Assembly: GCA_963653155.1 (NCBI GenBank)
Contig: CAVJWR010000073.1
Coordinates: 1-16,353 of the forward strand
Length of the DNA: 16,353 nt
Reading direction: 5' to 3'
Origin: UBA1731 sp963653155
GTDB taxonomy: Bacteria; Verrucomicrobiota; Kiritimatiellia; RFP12; UBA1067
The position numbers were made by a program, and so were the translations under genes. Positions 6,477-13,801 of the stretch are shown here, piece after piece. A model generated the notes under the pieces. It made no database searches. It saw nothing but the letters and a program-made list of their open reading frames with translations, and was not told the DNA's origin. Each line of letters begins with the position of its first letter. The stretch's first letter is position 1.

Positions 6477-7348
6477 GCAGAAAAGGCATTATTCTTGCCG
6501 GAGGCGCAGGCACACGGCTTCACCCTCTGACTATGGTTGTCTCAAAGCAACTTCTGCCTGTCTACGACAAGCCGATGATCTACTACCCGCTTTCGACACT
6601 CATGCTTGCGGGCATCCGCGAAGTGCTTATCATATCTACTCCGACAGATCTGCCGAATTTCGAACGTCTGTTTGGGGATGGCTCAAATCTCGGCATGAAG
6701 TTCTCATACAAGATTCAGGAGACTCCGAACGGGCTTGCGCAGGCATTCGTCCTTGGCCGGGAATTCATCGGGAATGACGATGTGTGCCTAGTACTTGGCG
6801 ACAACATCTTCTATGGAGCCAATCTACCGGAGATGCTGCATGAGGCCACAATATCCACAACCCCCGTTATCTTTGGCTATCGGGTCAACGATCCGAAGCG
6901 CTATGGTGTCGCCGAGGTCTCCGCCGATTTAAAGGTTCTCTCGCTTGAGGAGAAGCCTGAACACCCAAAGTCCAACTGGGCGGTTGTCGGCCTTTACTTC
7001 TATCCCAATGATGTCGTCAAGTATGCAGCCACACTCAAGCCATCGGCCCGTGGCGAATACGAGATAACAGACCTGAGCCGCATCTATCTTGAGCAGGGAC
7101 GTCTCGGAATCAAGTTAATGTCACGCGGTTTCGCCTGGCTGGACACCGGCACCCACCAATCGCTTGCCGATGCCACCAATTTCGTTCGTACCCTGACCGA
7201 ACGGCAGGGGCTTCAGATTTCCTGTGTCGAGGAAATCGCCTGGCGAAAAGGATGGATCAACGATGCTAAACTTGCCGAACTTGCTGAAAATTACGGCAAG
7301 TCAAGCTATGGGGCATATCTCAGGAACCTTGTAAGAGACATGAAATGA
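6473..7348 (+). CDS. rfbA: Glucose-1-phosphate thymidylyltransferase (RfbA/RmlA)
   Basis: Makes dTDP-glucose from glucose-1-phosphate and dTTP, the first step to dTDP-linked 6-deoxy and amino sugars. The 291-residue product has the nucleotidyltransferase signature GIILAGGAGTRLHPLT (5-20), SKQLLPVYDKPMIYYPLS (24-41), the metal aspartate in LGDNIFYG, EEKP and GEYEITD, and full family length. ATG 6473 follows GGAGGA (6464-6469), giving the family-like start MSRKGIILAGG; an upstream in-frame ATG at 6383 lies deep in the ATPase gene and adds non-family residues. It overlaps the ATPase stop (ATGA) and the GT2 start (ATGA). With the wecE-like gene at the right edge it points to dTDP-Fuc4N synthesis; rfbB is not in the window. 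Confidence 0.97.
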   Translation: MSRKGIILAGGAGTRLHPLTMVVSKQLLPVYDKPMIYYPLSTLMLAGIREVLIISTPTDLPNFERLFGDGSNLGMKFSYKIQETPNGLAQAFVLGREFIGNDDVCLVLGDNIFYGANLPEMLHEATISTTPVIFGYRVNDPKRYGVAEVSADLKVLSLEEKPEHPKSNWAVVGLYFYPNDVVKYAATLKPSARGEYEITDLSRIYLEQGRLGIKLMSRGFAWLDTGTHQSLADATNFVRTLTERQGLQISCVEEIAWRKGWINDAKLAELAENYGKSSYGAYLRNLVRDMK

Positions 7349-8418
7349 GTAGTCATATAGCGAACAGAGACTCAAATAATCCCCCGCTCGTATCGGTCAT
7401 TATTCCTATATATAATGGCGGCGTATTGCTACGTCGAACGCTTAATAGTATTCTGTCTCAAAAAATGCAAAATTTTGAGGTCATTTGCATAAATGACGGA
7501 TCTACGGATGGTGGAATTACAGACAACGTCTTATCAGAATATTCCCAGAAAGATACTCGCATAAAAGTATACAACCAAAGCAATTCTGGTATAGCAAAAA
7601 CATGTAACAGAGCCCTTACTCTGTCTTCTGGTACATTTGTCATTCGTTGCGACCAAGATGATTACATGCATCCTGAGGAACTTGATTACTGTGTTTGGGC
7701 TTCGATGAAATATGACTTGGATTTCCTTGCTTTTCGATATGAACGGCAAAAAGTCTTGGGTGAGTTAAAGATGCAAACCGTTCCCGATTATGCGACATGC
7801 CCAATAACTGTTTGTGACAGCACCTCCCTCTCAACAGACCCAATGACATACCGAGCTGCCGTGACATCTATCCATCTCGATTCTTGGGTTCAATTTATTC
7901 GCCTCAAACTTGCCATACAGGTGCCGTATAGTCTTGACGTGTATATCTCGCGTCCTTTTATGATGATACGTAAGGCAAAGCGGTTCGCTGTTACACCATT
8001 AAAATTATACATATATAATGCGTGTAACGAAAACTCTATTAGCAAAAAACCTATTAGCATGGAAATTTGGGAACATAAACGCAAGGATATGCGCTTGCTA
8101 TGTGACATCTATTCAGATATACGCAATTCAGGAGACCCATATGGCATCTGGGAAGCGATTTGTCGGTGCTATATTATCAAGCAAATAAAAATTATCCTGA
8201 ATAATGTACGCCGTTCTGGTGGACAAGAAGATGAACAAATACGTGAAATGAAATTTCAACAAGTTGCGGATATTGTTAGAGAGTTCTTTATCTGGCGAAA
8301 AATTCCATTCCGTTATACCGCTTTACGTCATCGCCTATATTATTTCTGGTTGTTAACAAAATATAAAAACACAACATACAAACCACCCAAACCTGTAACG
8401 ACAGGAGAGGGATGGTAA
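7345..8418 (+). CDS. Family 2 glycosyltransferase
   Basis: Transfers a sugar from a nucleotide donor to a growing surface glycan, probably at the inner face of the membrane. The GT-A fold is clear in the first 110 residues of 357: VSVIIPIYNGG (16-26), INDGSTD (49-55) and the metal-binding acidic motif CDQDDYM (102-108; Asp103, Asp105, Asp106). The remainder is variable and ends in a basic, aromatic-rich region (RHRLYYFWLLTKYK) that could touch the membrane; I see no true transmembrane helix. The ATG overlaps the rfbA stop by ATGA, with only a weak GAGA in front, so translation is probably coupled to rfbA. It is the first gene of the A+T-rich segment. Donor and acceptor cannot be told. Confidence 0.88.
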   Translation: MSSHIANRDSNNPPLVSVIIPIYNGGVLLRRTLNSILSQKMQNFEVICINDGSTDGGITDNVLSEYSQKDTRIKVYNQSNSGIAKTCNRALTLSSGTFVIRCDQDDYMHPEELDYCVWASMKYDLDFLAFRYERQKVLGELKMQTVPDYATCPITVCDSTSLSTDPMTYRAAVTSIHLDSWVQFIRLKLAIQVPYSLDVYISRPFMMIRKAKRFAVTPLKLYIYNACNENSISKKPISMEIWEHKRKDMRLLCDIYSDIRNSGDPYGIWEAICRCYIIKQIKIILNNVRRSGGQEDEQIREMKFQQVADIVREFFIWRKIPFRYTALRHRLYYFWLLTKYKNTTYKPPKPVTTGEGW

Positions 8419-8435
8419 GTTTATTGCAATATCAT

Positions 8436-8545
8436 TAACTGGGTATGCAGTTGACTCAACCAAACACAACGGATTGTGCCTTGCCTTATGCGGTAATTGC
8501 ACTACTAAAGATTGCGATAGGTTGAGTCCTGTGTATACTCAGTTA
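8436..8545. repeat. 26-bp imperfect inverted repeat in the 169-bp gap before the ATP-grasp gene
   Basis: Arms 8436-8461 and 8520-8545 match at 21 of 26 positions. The inner 9 bp (GACTCAACC / GGTTGAGTC) and the outer TAACTG / CAGTTA are perfect. The 58-nt centre holds a smaller GTGC / GCAC pairing. It could be a MITE-like element with terminal repeats, a structured RNA leader of the ATP-grasp gene, or a degenerate integron attC: ACTCAAC fits RYYYAAC and GTTGAGT fits GTTRRRY. No gene fits in this gap. Confidence 0.6.
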
Positions 8546-8587
8546 TTATTATTCTTAAAAATATCATGATTAAAATGGGAGAATATA

Positions 8588-9805
8588 ATGACTGGTAAAA
8601 GCATTCTTTTGCTACCTGGAGCATACTGGCAAGTCGAGTTGGCCAAAAGAATATTGTCGAGTGGGTATGAATTGACAGTTATTGACCCAAATCGAGATGC
8701 GCCATGCGTCCCTTTGGCAAAAGAGTATTTCCAGGCCGATGTACTTGATTGGGATCGAGTACGTCAGTTTTGTGAATCTCATGATTTTGAGGCCGTGTTG
8801 TCTGATGAATGCGATGTCGTGATGCCCGTAATTGCAAAGATAGGGCAACTCAAAAGGATAAGTGGGATATTGACATTAGATTGCGCAAATCTATATACGA
8901 ACAAATATCAGATGCGACAACGTTGTGCAAAAATGAATGTGCCATGCCCTGTATACAGATTGTGTTCGACAATTGACGAAGCCAAAGATTTTTATCATTC
9001 TTTGAACGGCACAATGGTAATAAAGCCAATTGACAATAACGCAAGTCGAGGGGTTTTTGTCATTAGAAACGAGGCTGAACTTGTAACAAAATTCTCCGAA
9101 AGCATTAAATATTCGCATCGGGAAAAAAAGATTCTTGCTGAAGAATATATTGATGGTGTTGAATTTACAGTTGATGGCATTTGCACACCTTCTGGACATT
9201 ATACTTTGGCAATCAGCGAAAAAAAACATTTTGTACACAATCCAAGTGTTGCGAGCGAGCTGCTGTTTACTCACACAAATCCAAAGTTTGATTATGATTT
9301 GCTAAAATTGACCAATGATCGTTTTGTGAATGGCTCTGGATTAGAATTCGGCTTGACGCACGCAGAATACAAGTTTAAAAATGGAAAATTTTATCAAATG
9401 GAAATTGCAGCAAGAGGCGGAGGTACCATGATCTCGTCCGTCATTGCACCTTTTATGTCAGGAGTGGATTCATATGGGTATTTAATAAACCATGCGCTAC
9501 ACAGGCCATTCAATACCTCAATTACAATCTCTCACAGCTATACAAAAAGGGCAGCAGTACTTAAATTTTTTGATGTCCCAAGTGTTAATGGGGGATGCGT
9601 CCGTAAGATTAAGGGGATTGATTTTTTGTCTTCTCAACCAGAGATCCTCCATTATAACATTCGGTTTCATGAAGGTGATATAATAAGGCCGTCAACTACT
9701 GATTCAGATCGGATTGGTTACTATATTGCATGCTGTGAATCGTTTGCGGATTTGAAAGAATTAATGCACAAAGTAGATGAGGCTTTTAAAATTATTTGTT
9801 ATTAA
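8588..9805 (+). CDS. ATP-grasp family ligase (carboxylate-amine/thiol ligase type)
   Basis: Likely joins a carboxylate to an amine (or other nucleophile) through an acyl phosphate. The 405-residue protein has an N-terminal Rossmann-like pre-ATP-grasp domain (SILLLPGAYWQVELAKRI...VIDPN), then the ATP-grasp fold: MVIKPIDNNASRGV with Lys146 and the small-residue loop, AEEYIDGVEFTVDG (184-197) where Glu185-Glu186 sit at the adenine edge, and EIAARGGG (272-279) supplying the metal-binding Glu and phosphate-binding Arg. It resembles PurK/BacD-like ligases, but the specificity is not recognisable. GGGAGA (8577-8582) stands 5 nt before the ATG. It follows the inverted repeat and precedes the RraA-like gene by 14 bp, so the last three plus-strand genes form one unit. 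Role inferred: attaching an amino or carboxyl group on a glycan precursor. Confidence 0.82.
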   Translation: MTGKSILLLPGAYWQVELAKRILSSGYELTVIDPNRDAPCVPLAKEYFQADVLDWDRVRQFCESHDFEAVLSDECDVVMPVIAKIGQLKRISGILTLDCANLYTNKYQMRQRCAKMNVPCPVYRLCSTIDEAKDFYHSLNGTMVIKPIDNNASRGVFVIRNEAELVTKFSESIKYSHREKKILAEEYIDGVEFTVDGICTPSGHYTLAISEKKHFVHNPSVASELLFTHTNPKFDYDLLKLTNDRFVNGSGLEFGLTHAEYKFKNGKFYQMEIAARGGGTMISSVIAPFMSGVDSYGYLINHALHRPFNTSITISHSYTKRAAVLKFFDVPSVNGGCVRKIKGIDFLSSQPEILHYNIRFHEGDIIRPSTTDSDRIGYYIACCESFADLKELMHKVDEAFKIICY

Positions 9806-9819
9806 AGAGAAATAACATC

Positions 9820-10512
9820 ATGAAAACTAACGAAACTATTAGTATAGCGGATAAAATCGTTGATTTCATAAAACGCAATCGTGTTTCGACGACCGAAGTT
9901 GCTGATTGCCTTGGGAAATCTGGAGCTATAAGCGGTATTTCCGCATTAAATCGAGGGCATTTTAGAGTTGGACTCGTTAAATGGGTTTGTGCATACAATA
10001 ATTCAAATTGGCCTGTACATGAGGCAATTGCTTCAAGTTGCTGCGAAAATCAAATAATCTTTATTGATGCGTATAATTGCAAAGACAGGTCAATTATTGG
10101 ACAACTGGTAAGTAAATATATCTTGCTATATTTGCAAGCCGCAGCAATTGTTGTAGATGCCCCCATGCGTGACGCAGCAGAACTCATGCGTGAAAATTAT
10201 CCTATTTGGTGTAGGGGGGTGAACCCCATTGGATGTTTCAATACGAAGCCCAAAGATTTGTTGCCTGATGATGTTAAGAGAGCACGAAAGTCATTGTACG
10301 AAGGGGCAATTATGGTTTGTGATGATTGTGGTGTAGTATTGATTCCAAAGACTATGCAGACACCAGATTTCTTAGATAAATTAATAGCAATTGAGGCCCA
10401 AGAAGACACATGGTTTCATCGCTTAGATTTTGAAAAAGATTCAACCTTTGACATAGTTTGTCTAAAGACATATTTAAATCGCCAATCCACATCAACACAG
10501 CATGTGAATTGA
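9820..10512 (+). CDS. RraA-like aldolase-family protein (HMG/CHA aldolase fold)
   Basis: A 230-residue member of the RraA/4-hydroxy-4-methyl-2-oxoglutarate aldolase family. These act as divalent-metal pyruvate aldolases or oxaloacetate decarboxylases; E. coli RraA instead inhibits RNase E. Family blocks: VSTTEVADCLG (22-32), ALNRGHFRVG (42-51), VHEAI (66-70), GQL (94-96), VVDAPMRDAAE (111-121) and MVCDDCGVVLIP near the C terminus. Arg117-Asp118-x2-Glu121 is the substrate/metal motif, so enzymatic function is plausible; the usual DG before it is DA here. There is an extra acidic/aromatic stretch at the end. ATG 9820 with GAGA 9 nt before it is preferred over the in-frame ATG at 9796, which lies inside the previous gene. 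Context argues for small-molecule chemistry, not RNase control. Confidence 0.8.
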   Translation: MKTNETISIADKIVDFIKRNRVSTTEVADCLGKSGAISGISALNRGHFRVGLVKWVCAYNNSNWPVHEAIASSCCENQIIFIDAYNCKDRSIIGQLVSKYILLYLQAAAIVVDAPMRDAAELMRENYPIWCRGVNPIGCFNTKPKDLLPDDVKRARKSLYEGAIMVCDDCGVVLIPKTMQTPDFLDKLIAIEAQEDTWFHRLDFEKDSTFDIVCLKTYLNRQSTSTQHVN

Positions 10513-10535
10513 CTTAAGTGCTGGGGGAATAAGGA

Positions 10536-11222
10536 ATGCTTGACATGACATTTTATGATTCGCATCTTCATTCACATGGATCTGAGGTCGGTGGATTTAT
10601 CATTGGGCTGGAAGGTTCTGATGTCCCTATTTATGTTTTCGACAACAATGCCGCAAAGATGTTCGCGGATTCACACCATAATTATACGTTTTTTCGCTAT
10701 GTCACACAGTCTGATGTGATTGCAAAAAAGAAATTAGGCCGATATCTCAAATACCACCCACGAAGGGAGAAATATACTTGTGCCGCTGTGATTGAATCAA
10801 TTCGTAATTGCAGACCAACAATGGTAATAATAGACACACTTAATGAGCCGTTTTGGTCAGCAATGGACTACTGGAGAATTTGCAAGATTTTTCCTGACAT
10901 AAAATTTCTTCTTGCCCATGCAGGGGGATACTCTCTACTTGAATTCATAAAGATTTGCCATATACAACATAATGTCTTCATAGATTTTTCGCTTACGCAT
11001 ACAGTTTTCGGCGGAATTTCATCAAATCCACTACCTGAAGCAGACGCTTTAATTGATTATGCATTAAATTCTGTTTTCTCAGATAGGATTCTCCTAGGAA
11101 GTGATATTCCGTACTCAAATCAGCTACAAGTTGCAGAATACTATTATAAAAAGGGGATGCTATCTAAACTTAATGATAATTTCTTGAAACTAATCGAAAG
11201 CTTTTCAAATCAATTACATTAA
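10536..11222 (+). CDS. Short metal-dependent hydrolase of the amidohydrolase superfamily
   Basis: A 228-residue TIM-barrel type hydrolase, or possibly decarboxylase/hydratase. Metal ligands seen: His10 and His12 in FYDSHLHSH, His128 in LLAHAGG and Asp190 in LLGSDIPYS, the pattern of the amidohydrolase-2 (ACMSD/LigJ) group. The strand where that group usually carries another His reads TMVIIDTLNEP, so one ligand may be lost or replaced. It is shorter than the usual 270-340 residues. The start may be ATG 10536 or ATG 10545; AAGGA lies 9 nt before the latter. It follows the RraA-like gene by 23 bp and ends 3 bp from the convergent GT4 gene. In the protocatechuate 4,5-cleavage pathway LigJ (amidohydrolase family) and an RraA-type aldolase act in sequence, so the pair may share a pathway here. 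The substrate is unknown. Confidence 0.75.
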   Translation: MLDMTFYDSHLHSHGSEVGGFIIGLEGSDVPIYVFDNNAAKMFADSHHNYTFFRYVTQSDVIAKKKLGRYLKYHPRREKYTCAAVIESIRNCRPTMVIIDTLNEPFWSAMDYWRICKIFPDIKFLLAHAGGYSLLEFIKICHIQHNVFIDFSLTHTVFGGISSNPLPEADALIDYALNSVFSDRILLGSDIPYSNQLQVAEYYYKKGMLSKLNDNFLKLIESFSNQLH

Positions 11223-11225
11223 CGG

Positions 11226-12218
11226 TCAATCCACAATGGCTATCTTCGTGAGAAACGCCTCCCACTGATCAAGGATGCTGGTGCGCGAATAATGTGTACG
11301 GCAATATTCGCGGCACTTTAAGCCAAGCGACCGGCAATAGGCGGCATCCATCATGAGCTTACGTAAGCCGGCTGCAAACGCAAAAACGTCATCTGGGACG
11401 ACAAGCCCTGTTTCATCGTTTTTGACAATGTCATTCGCACCAGGCAGGGAATCCACAACAAGGGTAGGCAAGGCATATTGCGCCGCCTCAAGAATCGCAA
11501 GCGGGAATCCCTCAAGCTTCGATGGGAACGCAATGAACGCAGCACGAGAATATTCACGGTCCAGATCATCCGTGAAGCCGATCATCTTCACTTGTCCAGA
11601 CAGTCCAGTTCGCTCAATCAACTTCCGGCACCAAACGGCATAGTCTGTCGTATCCTTTCCGAGCAATCGAACTTGCCAATCGGGGAAATCTGCGGCCATG
11701 GTCGCGAAAGCACGAATCAACAATATCTGATTCTTGACATTCGTAAGTGAGGCCGCAGGATAAAGGATAACCTTTTCAGCACGGGACGACCCTCCGACAC
11801 GATCAGTATAATTGCCGATAACCGTTATCCTGGGATGAGGCGCAATCGCATGGAAATCCTCGGCGTAACTTGAACACAGAAGCTGTACGGCATCGAACTT
11901 GTCAAATGCCCGGCGGATTTTCCAATTGCGGATTGGATGCTGCCACTTGAAGAACCCCTTCGGCGCAAGGTGCAACTGAAGTATTGTCTTTGCCCTACCC
12001 TCACGTTCAAAATATCCGAGATTGTCGAGATCTATGGCTTCATTGGATCCCGTGGCAATGACGGCATCAAACTCATCTTCAAGGGCATCAGCAAGCCCAT
12101 ATTTCTCAAACAAGCGTACATCATGTCCACGCGCCGCCATGGCAACAGCAAAATTCTTAACTGCGCGATCCGCTCCTCGCTGATTCGACAACGTATCCTT
12201 ATAGACAGCTATTTTCAT
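11226..12218 (-). CDS. Family 4 (GT-B) glycosyltransferase
   Basis: Adds a sugar with retention to a lipid-linked or protein-linked glycan. The 330-residue protein shows the two-domain GT-B layout: an N-terminal half with NQRGADRAVKNFAVAMAARGHDV (about 12-34), and a C-terminal donor-binding half with YPAASLTNVKNQ, then FPSKLEGFPLAILEA (231-245) where Glu236 and Glu244 form the family E-x7-E motif. Start: an ATG at 12227 is in frame, but GGAG (12228-12231) lies directly against it and 9 nt before ATG 12218, so 12218 is chosen. It follows the DUF1796 gene by 21 bp on the minus strand and is the last gene of that block. Its composition is like that of the other minus-strand genes. Donor and acceptor unknown. 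Confidence 0.9.
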   Translation of the reverse strand: MKIAVYKDTLSNQRGADRAVKNFAVAMAARGHDVRLFEKYGLADALEDEFDAVIATGSNEAIDLDNLGYFEREGRAKTILQLHLAPKGFFKWQHPIRNWKIRRAFDKFDAVQLLCSSYAEDFHAIAPHPRITVIGNYTDRVGGSSRAEKVILYPAASLTNVKNQILLIRAFATMAADFPDWQVRLLGKDTTDYAVWCRKLIERTGLSGQVKMIGFTDDLDREYSRAAFIAFPSKLEGFPLAILEAAQYALPTLVVDSLPGANDIVKNDETGLVVPDDVFAFAAGLRKLMMDAAYCRSLGLKCREYCRTHYSRTSILDQWEAFLTKIAIVD

Positions 12219-12227
12219 GATACGCAT

Positions 12228-12231
12228 CTCC
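12228..12231 (-). promoter_or_regulatory. Shine-Dalgarno site of the GT4 gene
   Basis: Minus-strand GGAG, 9 nt before ATG 12218 and directly touching the alternative ATG at 12227. It decides the start in favour of 12218. Confidence 0.65.
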
Positions 12232-12239
12232 GCTACAGG

Positions 12240-12998
12240 TTATCGGCCGAACCGGATGCCAATACAGCCATGGCCTTTGTTCGTAAGATACTTGGAGAGG
12301 GACTTCCACAGCCTGTACACCAGTTTAACGCCACCATGCATTCCCTCTACACCCGATGCAAGGGATATGTCATCCAGAAAACTCCACTCATGGGATGTTC
12401 GGGAGAGATCGTATATGCACGTTTTTCTGGCATAGCGTCCGCCGCCGAAGAAAGGACGCGATGTCGGCCATTTGGAGGCAAGAACCTCTGGATCGCCAAA
12501 TGCCGCTCCAAATTGCATGACCTGAAGCTCGAATGCCGTTTGCGGATATTTCCCTCGTAATGCGTAAAGCAGGTCTTCGGCCACTACAGGATCATACTCG
12601 AAAGGCGTAGCGAGGATGAGGAGAATGCGCCCGCCATTTTCAAATAGACGGAGAAGACGATCAATGCGCCGCATCATGACGGCGTGGGCCGGAGCCCATC
12701 CGCCATCGGCAAGCGATTTGTGAAAATGGTGTACGAAACCGTATCCACTCACACGGTCTCGGTATTTGTGCTTTGTCACGCCGGCTTCATCATGCCAGGC
12801 CAAATCTGTCAGGTTCTCTTCTAGGCAGAAATCGTCAAATCCATCCCTGAATGCCCGCGTAAGGTATTTGATGGTATCCGGACTATCCATGATCGTCCAG
12901 TCGAAAGGCAACGCATATGGACGAAGCCCACGCGCACGAAGCTGCATGGCGGCTCCGCAGAAGCCGCCCAACGAGACTATGGCATCAAATGTTTCCAT
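12240..12998 (-). CDS. DUF1796 family putative papain-like cysteine peptidase
   Basis: A 252-residue protein matching the DUF1796 family (PF08795 type), annotated by fold as papain-like cysteine peptidases but with no defined substrate. The hallmark N terminus is present: SLGGFC (9-14) with candidate nucleophile Cys14, then LRARGLRPYALPFDW (20-34). A His-rich stretch YGFVHHFHK (86-94) may supply the catalytic histidine. There is no signal peptide or membrane segment, so it should be cytoplasmic. GAGGG (13009-13013) lies 10 nt before the ATG. It sits between the acyltransferase (71-bp gap) and the GT4 gene (21-bp gap) in the minus-strand glycan operon. Such proteins often occur in glycan loci, which suggests a part in glycan or glycoconjugate assembly instead of general proteolysis; this is inference. 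Confidence 0.82.
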   Translation of the reverse strand: METFDAIVSLGGFCGAAMQLRARGLRPYALPFDWTIMDSPDTIKYLTRAFRDGFDDFCLEENLTDLAWHDEAGVTKHKYRDRVSGYGFVHHFHKSLADGGWAPAHAVMMRRIDRLLRLFENGGRILLILATPFEYDPVVAEDLLYALRGKYPQTAFELQVMQFGAAFGDPEVLASKWPTSRPFFGGGRYARKTCIYDLSRTSHEWSFLDDISLASGVEGMHGGVKLVYRLWKSLSKYLTNKGHGCIGIRFGR

Positions 12999-13069
12999 CT
13001 GACCGTTTCCCTCTTACGTGAAACACATGCATGACCGATGTCTCCACGAGCCCCAATCTGATACGCGAC

Positions 13070-13798
13070 TCATTTGTTTCTGGCCTCCGCTTGATTCACA
13101 GACTCCCGCGACCATTCGATGCCGCGCTTGACGATACGTGCGGGAACGCCAGCGAGCACAGCATTGCGTTCATCGAACGCTCCTGCCACGATTGCGCCGC
13201 GACCGACGATGCATCCATCGGGAATCACGGCATTCTTCATGACCGAGGCGTTCATGCCGATCCACACGCGATTTCCTATTACGAGGTTCCGCGCATGGTT
13301 GACGACCTTGCCATCCATGAGTATCGCGTGTTCGTCGGAATTCAGGATCGATACTTCGCGTGACAGCATGCAGTCGACTCCGATGGTTATTGAACTTGAA
13401 TCATCCAGATTCATGATGTCGGCATTCCAGATCGTGGTGCGGTCCCCAATGCGCACAGCGCCATTGCGGCATCGCTTTGAGACGCGAATCTGCGCAACTT
13501 CATGGATCTGAACGTCGTTGCCGATGGTAACTTCATTGTCGTCACCCATGATCTTGATGGACATCTTACGGAGAATGCGCAGCCCCGAACCGATGTGTAC
13601 GCGATTCCCGTTGCCGCGAATGCTTATGGTAAGCTTGCCGAGATCACGGGATGCGCCGGCATCTTGAACCTCAATGACATTGCCACGACTGGCACCATGC
13701 AATAGAATGTTGACGATCCACGGCGCTTTCAGGGAATTGCCGCCCGCCTTTGCGATTCGGGATAGTAGATTCTTTGCCTTAAGGGTAAATGAATTCAT
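13070..13798 (-). CDS. Hexapeptide-repeat acyltransferase (left-handed beta-helix), probably sugar O- or N-acetyltransferase
   Basis: Transfers an acyl group, most often acetyl from acetyl-CoA, to a sugar. The 242-residue protein has many hexapeptide units from about residue 50: ITIGVDCMLSREVSI, LVIGNRVWIGMNASVMKNA and IPDGCIVGRGAIVAG, closing with LAGVPARIVKRGIEW, the usual C-terminal cap. SDEHAI before the last coil group may hold the catalytic His. An N-terminal region of about 50 residues (KNLLSRIAKAGGNSLKAPWI) precedes the helix. The ATG is 3 bp after the pyruvyl transferase stop, with AGGAAAG about 13 nt ahead, so translation is probably coupled. It may act on the amino sugar made by the WecE-like transaminase, though E. 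coli WecD for Fuc4N is of another fold. Confidence 0.88.
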   Translation of the reverse strand: MNSFTLKAKNLLSRIAKAGGNSLKAPWIVNILLHGASRGNVIEVQDAGASRDLGKLTISIRGNGNRVHIGSGLRILRKMSIKIMGDDNEVTIGNDVQIHEVAQIRVSKRCRNGAVRIGDRTTIWNADIMNLDDSSSITIGVDCMLSREVSILNSDEHAILMDGKVVNHARNLVIGNRVWIGMNASVMKNAVIPDGCIVGRGAIVAGAFDERNAVLAGVPARIVKRGIEWSRESVNQAEARNK

Positions 13799-13801
13799 TG
13801 A

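Larger units (their letters stand above)
7345..11222 (+). other. A+T-rich segment of the glycan locus, probably acquired
   Basis: The four genes from GT2 to the amidohydrolase are visibly A+T-rich with many AAA, ATT and GAT codons. The sampled stretch 9061-9120 has 22 G+C of 60, against 34 of 60 at 13201-13260 and 36 of 60 at 5461-5520. The change is abrupt at the rfbA/GT2 overlap and again at the 3-bp convergent junction at 11223-11225. No transposase, integrase or tRNA marks the edges. Confidence 0.75.

Noticed and set aside
8522..8539. TTGAGT and TATACT as a promoter pair before the ATP-grasp gene
   Set aside because: The two hexamers are only 6 bp apart, far from the 16-18 bp needed; both are explained by the inverted repeat.
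13016..13025. ACGTGAAACA, resembling half of the parS consensus TGTTTCACGTGAAACA
   Set aside because: The left part of the site does not match, and there is no parA/parB or origin context; a single half-site can occur by chance.
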